In this document: positions 10,602-18,581 of the stretch, one piece after another
Numbering within the stretch: the stretch's first letter is position 1
How the letters are laid out: every line of letters begins with the position of its first letter
Assembly: GCA_020832055.1 (NCBI GenBank)
Contig: JAFIFL010000004.1
Span: 1 to 51,657 of the forward strand
DNA length: 51,657 nucleotides
DNA from: Gammaproteobacteria bacterium
Lineage (GTDB): Bacteria; Pseudomonadota; Gammaproteobacteria; Pseudomonadales; Azotimanducaceae
Reading direction: 5' to 3'
Program-made: the position numbers and the translations under genes
Notes under the pieces: generated by a model
What the model saw: the letters and a program-made list of their open reading frames with translations, nothing else
Told to the model about the DNA's origin: nothing
Databases searched by the model: none

Positions 10602-12869
10602 TCATTCCAGGCGGATCCGGTAGACTTCCCGCAACGGAATCAGCTTCTCCCTGGCCCGCTGCAGGGCGTTGCGCGTAAGCAGCGTCATGCCGTCCTCGAC
10701 GGCCGCCCGCTGCACGGCACTCGCCGTCTGATCATGCGCCAACACCGACCGGACGTGGTCCGAGACCGCAAGCAGTTCGTAGACGCCGAGGCGACCCTTG
10801 AAGCCACGGCCGGAACACTTCGCGCAGCCGGCCCCCACGTAGAACTTCTCGTCCGCCTTGACACCCATCTGCTCGCGGACATGGTCGTCCACGGCTTCCT
10901 CCTCGAGGCAAAACTGGCAATTCCTGCGCACGAGACGCTGGGCAATCACGCCAAGCAGCGAGGTATTGAGGAGGTAGACCGGAAGATTCATTTCCACGAG
11001 CCGAGCGACGCTACCCGCCGCGGAATTCGTGTGCAGCGTGCTCAGCACCAGGTGCCCGGTCATGGCGGCCTCGATGGCGATGTGCGCCGTCTCCTCGTCG
11101 CGGATCTCGCCGATCATGATCACGTCCGGGTCGTGGCGCAGGATGTTGCGCAGCGCCCGGGCGAAGGTGAGCCCCGTCACATGATTCACCTGGATCTGGG
11201 TGACGCCATCAATGTGATACTCCACCGGGTCCTCGACGGTGATGATGTTGGGGCCCCTTCCCATGATCTCCCGCACGGCCGCGTAGAGCGTCGTCGACTT
11301 GCCCGAGCCGGTCGGGCCGGTGACGAGCAACAGCCCGTGAGTCTTGGCGATCATGTCGCGGAAGGCGACCTCGTCCTGCGGGGGGAAGCCGAGTTCCGAG
11401 ATCGCCATCATGTTCACCGTCCCGTCGAGCAATCGGATGACGACCGATTCCCCCGCCACGGTCGGGATGATGGAAATGCGCATGTCCACCCGGCGCCCTT
11501 CCTTGGTCAGCTCGGTACGGCCGTCCTGGGGCAGTCGGTGCTCGGAGATATCCATGCCGCCGAGGATCTTGATGCGACTGACCAGCGATCGCAGGACCAC
11601 CGGACTCAACGTCCAGACGGTTCCGAGGACCCCGTCGACGCGATAGAGGATCTCGAGGGATTTCTCGCCGGGCCGGATGTGAATGTCCGATGCGCGCCGC
11701 TGCAGGGCATCGGCGAGAAGCTTGTGCACAAGCCGCACCACCGGCCTCTCCTGTCCGAGCGCCGCCTCGTCTGCCGCTGCAGTCGACAACTCCGCGAGTG
11801 CGCCGCTGGCCGTCTTGCCCCGCCGGTTGTAAGGGGCGCCGGTGACCGGCTCAAAGCTGCTCTCGACTTCATCGATGAGATCGTCGCCCTCGCTTCCGTA
11901 GAGCGCCGTGATCGCGCGATCGATGGCTTCAGGGTCGCCCGTGCAGACCTCCACTGCCTGGCCGGCCACGAACTGGACCGTGTGGAGGGTCTCCGCGTTG
12001 GTCGGATCGGCCATGGCGACCCGCAGATGTCCCTGCCGGATCGCGACCGGCAGCGTTCTCAATTCGCGCGCCATGGACGCCGGCAGCAGCTCGGCAAGCT
12101 GGACATCGAGGGCGACATCCGCGACGTCGACCCAGGGAATGCCGAGCTGTTCGGCAAGCGCGCGCTGCACGTCCTGCTTGGCGACATCGCCGCGCGCCGC
12201 AAGAATCTCTCCGAGCCGACGCCGCGGGAGGCGCGCCGCGCCAACGGCTTCCTCGTCGCCGGTGATCACTCCGCGATGGCCCGCCTTGGCCCCCTCCTCC
12301 GACCCCATCCATGCATCCGGCCCGGCCTGGGAGTCGAGGGCCTCCGACAGATCGGCCGCAGAGAGCCGGCCCTGCTCGATCAGCACCGAGCCGAGCGGCT
12401 TGCCGATGCCCAGCTTCTTGATCGCGCCCTGGGGAATGAATGTGCGAAAGCCGGCTCTGCGCGGTCCGGCAGGGACGAACACGCTCAGGCCAAACGGGTT
12501 GCGGCTGTAGCCGAGGCTTTCAAGGCGCGTACGCTGGTCGTCCTTGAACCGCACCTCGACGGACAACGGAAGCACCGATTCATTCGCCTCATCGAGGGGC
12601 AGGGACTCGCGCAGGCGCATGACGCGCAGGTCATCGAAGGACACATGGCGAATGCCGGACTCGATGCGCAGCGCAATGTCCCGACTTGGACCGTCGAACT
12701 GGAGCACGGCCCCCCGCAGTCGCTCACCCGAGAGGAGCAGGAGGTCTGCGGGCACGCCTTGACGGCGGTCGTCCCCGACGAATGCCGGCGGCGGTGACGG
12801 GAGATCATAGAGTTGCGACGGGAGGGCGTCACTCTGTGGCAGCTCGGACGGATCGGCGGTGCTGTTCAT
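10602..12869 (-). CDS. PilB/GspE-family assembly ATPase with extended N-terminus
   Basis: About 755 aa, longer than typical PilB (about 570). Residues about 20-125 look like a PilZ-like or other small beta-barrel sensor domain, not strongly recognisable. Two MshEN-type segments follow, PLGSVLIEQGRLSAADLSEA and RRLGEILAARGDVAKQDV, a fold that can bind c-di-GMP. The ATPase core has Walker A TGPTGSGKST near residue 515, Walker B DVIMIGEIRD, a His box, and a zinc tetracysteine of two CxxC pairs near residues 650 and 682. It powers pilus or pseudopilus extension at the inner membrane. The start is uncertain: ATG 12869 is used; an ATG pair at 12905/12902 is possible and neither has a good Shine-Dalgarno. 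It precedes pilU. Confidence 0.87.
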   Translation of the reverse strand: MNSTADPSELPQSDALPSQLYDLPSPPPAFVGDDRRQGVPADLLLLSGERLRGAVLQFDGPSRDIALRIESGIRHVSFDDLRVMRLRESLPLDEANESVLPLSVEVRFKDDQRTRLESLGYSRNPFGLSVFVPAGPRRAGFRTFIPQGAIKKLGIGKPLGSVLIEQGRLSAADLSEALDSQAGPDAWMGSEEGAKAGHRGVITGDEEAVGAARLPRRRLGEILAARGDVAKQDVQRALAEQLGIPWVDVADVALDVQLAELLPASMARELRTLPVAIRQGHLRVAMADPTNAETLHTVQFVAGQAVEVCTGDPEAIDRAITALYGSEGDDLIDEVESSFEPVTGAPYNRRGKTASGALAELSTAAADEAALGQERPVVRLVHKLLADALQRRASDIHIRPGEKSLEILYRVDGVLGTVWTLSPVVLRSLVSRIKILGGMDISEHRLPQDGRTELTKEGRRVDMRISIIPTVAGESVVIRLLDGTVNMMAISELGFPPQDEVAFRDMIAKTHGLLLVTGPTGSGKSTTLYAAVREIMGRGPNIITVEDPVEYHIDGVTQIQVNHVTGLTFARALRNILRHDPDVIMIGEIRDEETAHIAIEAAMTGHLVLSTLHTNSAAGSVARLVEMNLPVYLLNTSLLGVIAQRLVRRNCQFCLEEEAVDDHVREQMGVKADEKFYVGAGCAKCSGRGFKGRLGVYELLAVSDHVRSVLAHDQTASAVQRAAVEDGMTLLTRNALQRAREKLIPLREVYRIRLE

Positions 12870-13023
12870 GACGGATACTGCATGCTGCAAGATGCCACGC
12901 ATCATGCATCAGGCTCAGAGGAGGCGCGACCCCACCCTCCGCACCCAGCCCGTCAGTCTGTCGCTGCCGGTGGCTTGCGGCTACCATTATGAGCCGGACC
13001 TGCCCATGTGGGAGCAGCCTTCG

Positions 13024-14208
13024 ATGACGTCCCGACCCGATCTGCGTGTTCACTTCTACGGCGTTCAGGGCAGTGGCTCGGTGTTTCCTTCCCGCGCCGA
13101 ACGTCGCGCCGCCGCTGAAGTCTCGGATCACGATCTGCTTGCCGAGGTGTTCGCCGATCTCAAGCGCCACACCGACGCTGATGGCCGCATCAACGCCACC
13201 ATTGAGGATATTCTCGGCGGTCCCATCAGTCGCCGCACGCTGCTCGCCTACCGCAGGCGTTTCGATGTTCCGGAACCGCGGGTCTATGGCGGCTGGACGA
13301 CCTGCGTGCGCATCGAGACCGGTGATGGTCACGACATCGTGCTCGACTGCGGCAGCGGCTTCCGGGTCTGCGCCAAGGACATCGTCGCCAAGTGGGGCGA
13401 CCGCGAGGAGCGCGAGCTCACCATCCTCGGCAGCCACTCTCACTATGACCACACCGAGGGCTTCGATCAGGCTGCCGTCTGCTTTGATCCGCGCAACCGC
13501 ATCCGCATCTGCGGAGAACGCAGCTATCTGAAGGCACTCGATCAGAACCTCGGCATCTTCTCGCACCACGTGGACGTCAACCTCAAGGGGGTCGTCACGC
13601 CGCTCAACTACGAGCTCATGCCCGCTCATTTCGAGTCACTCGAGATCCGGGACTTCGCCCGCAACCCACCCCAAGGTGACGGCGACGCCCTGGCCAACGG
13701 CTACCATCCCATCAGCGAACCGCTGCGCATCGGCGCCACGACGATCCAGCCCTTCGAGGTCTTCCATCCGTCGCCCTGCCTCGCCTACCGGTTCGAACAT
13801 GCAGGCAAGGTGTTCGTGTTCTGCACCGATCACGAGCTGCGCCGCGGCGATGACCCCGACCATCCCCTGCAGCGGGCCAGCCTCGAGGCGGAAGCGCGCT
13901 TGCGCGCCCAAAGCATGGATGCGGACCTGCTGTACCGGGACGGGCAATTCTTCCAGGCCGAGTACGACGGCCAAATCGGCGTCAGCTCCACGTTCGGCGT
14001 CTCCCGCCTCGACTGGGGCCACAGCTGCGTGGAAGACGTGCTGGACATGGCCACAGCCTGTCGGGTCAAGCACACACTGATCGGTCACCACGACCCGAAC
14101 CGGGACTGGTCCGAGCGCAACTGGATCGACGAAACCCTGCGCCGAAAGAGCGAACAGGAAGGGTTGAAGTTCGAGCTGGCGCGGGCAGAGACCGTCTACG
14201 ACCTCTGA
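13024..14208 (+). CDS. Metallo-beta-lactamase-fold hydrolase
   Basis: A 394-aa protein. The fold starts with DLRVHFYGVQGSGS; the first metal motif is HSHYDH within LGSHSHYDHTEGFDQ, DH appears in FCTDHEL, and a late GHHDP supplies further ligands. An insertion of about 60 residues rich in charged residues lies between the first strand and the GGWTTCVRI strand. MBL proteins of this kind resemble cyclic-phosphate phosphodiesterases; the substrate is unknown. ATG 13024 is chosen (GGGAG upstream); the open frame back to 12859 lies in the divergent pilB promoter region. Its stop codon directly abuts the stop of the convergent OmpA-type gene (no gap), so the two transcripts must overlap. Confidence 0.82.
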   Translation: MTSRPDLRVHFYGVQGSGSVFPSRAERRAAAEVSDHDLLAEVFADLKRHTDADGRINATIEDILGGPISRRTLLAYRRRFDVPEPRVYGGWTTCVRIETGDGHDIVLDCGSGFRVCAKDIVAKWGDREERELTILGSHSHYDHTEGFDQAAVCFDPRNRIRICGERSYLKALDQNLGIFSHHVDVNLKGVVTPLNYELMPAHFESLEIRDFARNPPQGDGDALANGYHPISEPLRIGATTIQPFEVFHPSPCLAYRFEHAGKVFVFCTDHELRRGDDPDHPLQRASLEAEARLRAQSMDADLLYRDGQFFQAEYDGQIGVSSTFGVSRLDWGHSCVEDVLDMATACRVKHTLIGHHDPNRDWSERNWIDETLRRKSEQEGLKFELARAETVYDL

Positions 14209-15924
14209 TCACCAGCGCACGGCCAACCGTACCTGCCGGGCCGAAGGGTCATCGACCGCTGAAATGATGCCCTCGCTGACCAGCATCTCAGGGGGAACCC
14301 CGGCATCGAGCAGCACCTCGCGCACCGTTGCCGCGCGGCGTTCGCTCAGCACCCGGTTCAGGTCCAGGGACCCCGTGAAGTCACTCTGGCCGTAAACGAC
14401 GATCGTCGGCGGCTCCGGCGCCAGGCCGACCAGTTCAGTGACCCTGTCAGCGAGCGCCCGGATGCGGGCGATATCCGCCGCGCCGAGCTCCGCGGAGGCC
14501 ACGCCGAAGTAGACCCGGTCCTCCTCGATGGCCCGGACCAGCGCCTGCCGCTGCTCCTCCGGAGTCAGCTTCCAACGCACGTCACCCAATGCCAGGGCCC
14601 AGTCGCCGGGCAGGGCCTTCAGCGCCCCCCGCGCGCGTTCCACCCACGGACGATCGACCTCACCGCTGACCTCGACCCGGGCCCCCTCGACGCTCAGGGT
14701 CACGCCGTCCGGTGGGGTCAGCAGTTGTTCGACGCGTGCCGCGGCGAGCTCCGGATCGGCCGCGAAGTACGGCTTGAAGTCGAAGGCGACCTGCAGCTGC
14801 GGCCAGGCGGAGGCGATCTCCCCGGGCTCACGTGCCAGGACATCGCGCAGGCCTTCGACCCGCACGGTCCCTCCGGACTTGTAGAGCCGTGTGACCACAA
14901 GTCCCGGTTCCGCACCGAGCGCCTGCTGCAATGCCGCGACCTGCGCCCGATGCTGATGACTCTGCCACTGCCACATTGCGACCAGCGTGATCATGCCCAC
15001 GGCCGCCAGAATCAGCGGCCATTGGCGCCAGCCGGTACGTTCACCGGCCGGCGTGCGGCTGATATCCGCCGCGGTCATCACCAGCGGTTGGAACAGGTCC
15101 CGGAGCGAGGCGAAAGGAGCCGTATCGCCGTCGAAGCTGTCGAGCAGCGATCCCCAGCCTGCGTGCAGGCGATCCACGAGGTCCGCGAGCAGGGCCGTCT
15201 TCTCGGCAGGGGGAACACCACTCACGACCATGGCGGCGATCGCATGGCGCCCGGGCTCGATGACGACGGTGCGCGAACCGGTGCGCATGGAGCGCAGATC
15301 GCTGCTGGTATCGCCGTTCTCGAAGGAGTCCCTGATGAAGTCCTGAATGGCACTGAGCATGCCCGAGACCATGTCGGGGTCCGAGATCGCCTCGTCCGTC
15401 GCAGCCACATGCTGCAGCAGCAACCCGGTGTCCTTGTGAATCACGAACACCTGCTCGATGCGATAGGCGACGTTGTTGAGCAACAGGTATTCGGAGTAGG
15501 GCACGCCTGCCCGCCAGGCGGCGAAGCGCCAACGCAGCGCCTGCCACGACAACTGCTCGTTCACCGCCCGGTTGAGCGACTCCACCATATCCATGATGGC
15601 CGCATTGATGGCCTTGCGGATGGAAGGGCCGATGACTGGATAGATGGCTTCCGCCAGTGGCGCAGGATTGCGCCGGATGGAACTGCGCAGTGCATCCTCG
15701 ATGGTTGGGCCGAGCGCGAGCCCCACACTGCCATCGGCTTCGTTGCGCCGACGCAGGGCTTCCGTGAGCACCTCCGACATGGCGCGTGTGCGCAGCTGCG
15801 GGTCCGCAAACGCATTCACGACCGCGAGCAGTTCATCAGGATCGAGACCAAGAACCAACTTTCGCAGGCGCGCAAGGTCCTCTTCGTGGGTATCCCCGGG
15901 CGTATCGGGCTGCGCCCTGGCCAT
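14209..15924 (-). CDS. Inner-membrane-anchored OmpA-type protein with large cytoplasmic domain
   Basis: A 571-aa protein. Residues 1-300 lack a signal peptide and are predicted cytoplasmic. They contain a conserved block, YPVIGPSIRKAINAAI (about 95-110), then YRIEQVFVIHKDTGLLLQHV and DMVSGMLSAIQDFIRDSF (about 154-201), which reads like a longin/roadblock-type fold, a common small-GTPase partner. One membrane helix lies at about 302-321. The C-terminus carries an OmpA peptidoglycan-binding domain with GQSDFTG (Asp515) and SERRAATV (Arg530), the two residues that normally contact diaminopimelate. The usual GHTD is GQSD here. I recognise this N-terminal block from other OmpA-family proteins of unknown role. 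Start M at 15924, 16 bp after the coiled-coil gene; an alternative start at 15972 would overlap it. Confidence 0.8.
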   Translation of the reverse strand: MARAQPDTPGDTHEEDLARLRKLVLGLDPDELLAVVNAFADPQLRTRAMSEVLTEALRRRNEADGSVGLALGPTIEDALRSSIRRNPAPLAEAIYPVIGPSIRKAINAAIMDMVESLNRAVNEQLSWQALRWRFAAWRAGVPYSEYLLLNNVAYRIEQVFVIHKDTGLLLQHVAATDEAISDPDMVSGMLSAIQDFIRDSFENGDTSSDLRSMRTGSRTVVIEPGRHAIAAMVVSGVPPAEKTALLADLVDRLHAGWGSLLDSFDGDTAPFASLRDLFQPLVMTAADISRTPAGERTGWRQWPLILAAVGMITLVAMWQWQSHQHRAQVAALQQALGAEPGLVVTRLYKSGGTVRVEGLRDVLAREPGEIASAWPQLQVAFDFKPYFAADPELAAARVEQLLTPPDGVTLSVEGARVEVSGEVDRPWVERARGALKALPGDWALALGDVRWKLTPEEQRQALVRAIEEDRVYFGVASAELGAADIARIRALADRVTELVGLAPEPPTIVVYGQSDFTGSLDLNRVLSERRAATVREVLLDAGVPPEMLVSEGIISAVDDPSARQVRLAVRW

Positions 15925-15940
15925 GGCTGCGGGATTCGAC

Positions 15941-16480
15941 TCAGCGCTTACTGCTGCTACGGGCCGGCGCAACAGCCTTGCCGCCTGCCGCGGGCGCCGA
16001 CTCGAGCTCGACGGCCATACCCTTCAGCAGGCCGGCGAGCGCGCTGCGGTCCGCTTTGCGACCGTCGAGATCGGAGCTGGCCGCTTCCAGCAACGCGGTC
16101 AGTTCCGCCTTGGCTGCTGCCAGCGCAGCGCGCTGAAGCTGGGCTTCAGTTGTCGTGGCATCAGCGAGTTCCGCCAGGCTGGTCTTGGTCAAAGTGATCT
16201 GTTCGTTGCTGGCATCGACGGATTCAGTCCGTTCGCCGGTCTCCCGCGTGAGCGCTTCCTGCAAGCTGCGCACCTCGGTTCGAACCCGGTCGGCCAGCGC
16301 GTCGATGCGCTCGGAGAGCGAACTCTCGAGCTTCTGCAGGCTGCGCTCCATCTGCTTACGCAGATTGTTGATCTCGTCACGCTGTGCCTTGGCTTCCGCT
16401 CCGAAGAGCAGGTCACGCACCTGCTCGATGGTGTTGCCTTGCGCACCGCTGTCACCTTCCGCTTTGGCATCTGAACTCAC
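15941..16480 (-). CDS. Coiled-coil protein upstream of the OmpA-type gene
   Basis: A 179-aa protein, unrecognised. It begins with a short acidic region, then NTIEQVRDLLFGAEAK, then a long heptad-like coiled coil (about residues 35-125; Leu, Glu, Lys, Arg, Ser rich) and an alanine-rich tail. No membrane segment or signal is visible. The GTG at 16480 is chosen because GGGAG lies nine bases upstream; an ATG at 16504 is also possible. It is the first gene of a pair with the OmpA-type protein and diverges from the small GTPase gene. Its position between the two suggests a scaffold or adaptor linking GTPase and membrane protein; that is inference. Confidence 0.72.
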   Translation of the reverse strand: MSSDAKAEGDSGAQGNTIEQVRDLLFGAEAKAQRDEINNLRKQMERSLQKLESSLSERIDALADRVRTEVRSLQEALTRETGERTESVDASNEQITLTKTSLAELADATTTEAQLQRAALAAAKAELTALLEAASSDLDGRKADRSALAGLLKGMAVELESAPAAGGKAVAPARSSSKR

Positions 16481-16567
16481 AGCAGCTCTCTCCCCCGGGG
16501 CCATGCGGTTTTGTAGAGCAAGCCCGAGAGCTTGTCCAGCCGGTCGCAACGCGAGTCGGACAGGAGC

Positions 16568-16573
16568 TATACT
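16568..16573 (+). promoter_or_regulatory. Candidate -10 box of the GTPase gene
   Basis: The sequence TATACT lies in the 127-bp gap between the divergent coiled-coil and GTPase genes. It would place a transcription start near 16580, giving a leader of about 28 nt. I found no convincing -35 hexamer at 16-18 bp, so the call is tentative. Confidence 0.3.
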
Positions 16574-16607
16574 CGCGTTCCTCTGCGTCGAACGGCGGGG
16601 TTCGGCA

Positions 16608-17096
16608 TTGGTCAGCAAGAAGATCGCCATGCTTGGCATGTGGGGCGTCGGCAAGACCAGCCTCGTGCAGCAGTACGTGCACAGCCTCTACAGCGAGAAG
16701 TACCACGCCAGCCTCGGCGTGAAGGTCGACAAAAAAACGGTGGAGCGGTCCGACGGCCAGCAGATGATGCTGATGTTATGGGACATCGCCGGTGCCGAGG
16801 ATCATTTCAGCGTGCCCCTGAGCTACGTCCGTGGGTCTGCAGGCTATCTGCTCGTGATGGACGGCACGCGCCCGGAGACCATCGATTGTGCCCTCGAACT
16901 CGTCGAGACCGTTGAAAGCGGTATCGGACGTCTGCCGTTCGTCGCGGTGATCAATAAGTCGGATCTCGACTGGAAAGTCACCGCCGAAGATGTCCGCAGC
17001 CGCTTCGCCGACCAGGCCGTGCAGGTTCTTCCGAGCAGTGCCCGGACCGGCGAGAACGTCGAAGCAGCCTTCCTCGCGCTCGCCGAGCAGCTCTGA
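16608..17096 (+). CDS. Ras/Rab-like small GTPase (bacterial)
   Basis: A 162-aa stand-alone small GTPase. G1/P-loop G-MWGV-GKT at residues 10-17; switch I YHASLGV with Ser35 where Ras has Thr35; G3 WDIAGAED at 58-65; G4 NKSD at 116-119; G5 SSARTG near 143-148. The residue matching Ras Gln61 is Ala63 (GAE instead of GQE), so intrinsic GTP hydrolysis may be weak without a partner. No lipid-anchor motif or membrane segment. The start is taken as TTG 16608, the only codon giving a complete first strand (VSKKIAMLG); ATG 16629 would cut into the P-loop. Divergent from the coiled-coil/OmpA pair, its likely effectors. It is distinct from translation or tRNA GTPases and closer to MglA/Rup-type regulators. 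Confidence 0.85.
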   Translation: MVSKKIAMLGMWGVGKTSLVQQYVHSLYSEKYHASLGVKVDKKTVERSDGQQMMLMLWDIAGAEDHFSVPLSYVRGSAGYLLVMDGTRPETIDCALELVETVESGIGRLPFVAVINKSDLDWKVTAEDVRSRFADQAVQVLPSSARTGENVEAAFLALAEQL

Positions 17097-17194
17097 CGAC
17101 CGGTCCCGCAGTCACCACCGGTCAGTCCCCGCGTGGGATTCCCCGGCCGTTCATGGCATCATCGCCGCCCCGCAGATGCGCGACCCAAGCGGCT

Positions 17195-18526
17195 ATGGAC
17201 ACGCTTCAGTACGTCAAGTGGCTCCGCGGCTCGTCGCCGTACATCAACGCCCACCGCGACCGCACCTTCGTGCTGATGTTGGGCGGGGAGGCCATTGCCG
17301 ATCCGAACTTCGAGAACATCGTTCACGATATCGCCCTGCTCGCCAGTCTCGACGTACGCCTCGTCATGGTTTTCGGCGCCCGGCCGCAAATCGACGCCGC
17401 CTATCAGCAGGCAGGCATCGCATCTCAGTATCAGGCGCTGGGGCGGCACCTCTTGCGGGTCACCGACGACGACGGCATCCGGCTCGTGCGCCAAGTGGTG
17501 GGAGACCTGCGCATCCAGATCGAGGCGCTGCTTTCCACCGGGCTGCCCGGATCGCCCATGCACGCCAGCCGCATCACTGCCACCGGGGGCAATTGGGTCA
17601 CCGCCAAGCCGCTGGGGGTCATCGATGGCGTCGACTTCTGCCATACCGGCGAGATCCGGCGGGTGGACGCCGTGGCCCTGCGCCGTCAGCTCGACTGCGG
17701 AGTCATCCCGCTGCTCGGCCCTCTGGGCTATTCCCCGTCGGGGGAGGTCTTCAACCTCGCCTACGAGGAAGTGGCCGCAGCCGTCGCCGGCGCCCTGCGG
17801 GCAGACAAGCTGATTGCCCTGGACGAGGAACCGGGCGTCCTCGATGCCGATGGCGGGGTCATCTCGGAAATGACCCCGCGGGAACTCGAAACCCTGATTG
17901 CGGTGCGCCAGGAGGAGGAGCGCGAGGGCGACGAACTGTTGCGCCAGCTCACGGCCATGTTCGAGGCCAGCCGCGCCGGTGTCAGGCGCTGCCATCTGGT
18001 GAGTCACGCCACCGACGGCGCGCTGCTGCAGGAGCTGTTCACCCGCCAGGGATCCGGCACCCAGATCACCGAGCAGTCCTATGAGCGCATGCGCCCTGCC
18101 CATCGCGACGACGTCTCCGGTATCGTCGAACTCACGCGACCGCTGGCGGAAGCCGGGGTGCTGGTGCAACGCTCCCGGGAACTCATCGAACGCGAGATCG
18201 AGCGGTTTACCGTACTCGAACTCGATGGCCTGGTGATCGGCTGCGCGGCCCTCTATCCCTATCCGGAGGAACAGGCGGCCGAGATCGCCTGCGTGGTGAC
18301 CCATCCCGAGTACCAGGGCGCGGATCGAGCCGACAAGCTGGTGCAGTATCTGGAGGGCCAGGCCCGCCGCAGCGGTTTCGCCCGGACCTTCGTGCTCACC
18401 ACCCGGACGTCGCACTGGTTCGTCGAGCAGGGTTATCGGCCGACCACGGTCGACTCGTTGCCCGCAGCCCGTCGCAGCCTGTGGACGCCTGCCCGCAACT
18501 CGAAGGTCTTGAGCAAGGCCCTGTAA
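17195..18526 (+). CDS. argA: N-acetylglutamate synthase ArgA
   Basis: A 443-aa protein, the same length as E. coli ArgA. An N-terminal amino-acid-kinase domain (about 1-280) carries GGEAIAD and the ITATGGNWVTAKPLG block; a C-terminal GNAT acetyltransferase domain (about 295-443) ends with VVTHPEYQGADRADKLVQYL and the ARTFVLTTRTSHWFVEQGY block. It makes N-acetylglutamate from glutamate and acetyl-CoA, the first step of arginine synthesis; family members are inhibited by arginine through the kinase-like domain. ATG 17195 is chosen because it yields the family's own N-terminus. A weak AAGCGG lies upstream. It is followed 55 bp later by ilvD in the same direction. Confidence 0.95.
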   Translation: MDTLQYVKWLRGSSPYINAHRDRTFVLMLGGEAIADPNFENIVHDIALLASLDVRLVMVFGARPQIDAAYQQAGIASQYQALGRHLLRVTDDDGIRLVRQVVGDLRIQIEALLSTGLPGSPMHASRITATGGNWVTAKPLGVIDGVDFCHTGEIRRVDAVALRRQLDCGVIPLLGPLGYSPSGEVFNLAYEEVAAAVAGALRADKLIALDEEPGVLDADGGVISEMTPRELETLIAVRQEEEREGDELLRQLTAMFEASRAGVRRCHLVSHATDGALLQELFTRQGSGTQITEQSYERMRPAHRDDVSGIVELTRPLAEAGVLVQRSRELIEREIERFTVLELDGLVIGCAALYPYPEEQAAEIACVVTHPEYQGADRADKLVQYLEGQARRSGFARTFVLTTRTSHWFVEQGYRPTTVDSLPAARRSLWTPARNSKVLSKAL

Positions 18527-18581
18527 AGCCCAGGCATCACCCCAATTGAGCACCCGACACGCACCCCGAGCAGGAACCAAG

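Noticed and set aside
13001-13023. Second REP-like copy just before the MBL gene
   Set aside because: ATGTGGGAGCAGCCTTCG resembles a REP half but overlaps the gene's Shine-Dalgarno and start, and has no matching second arm.
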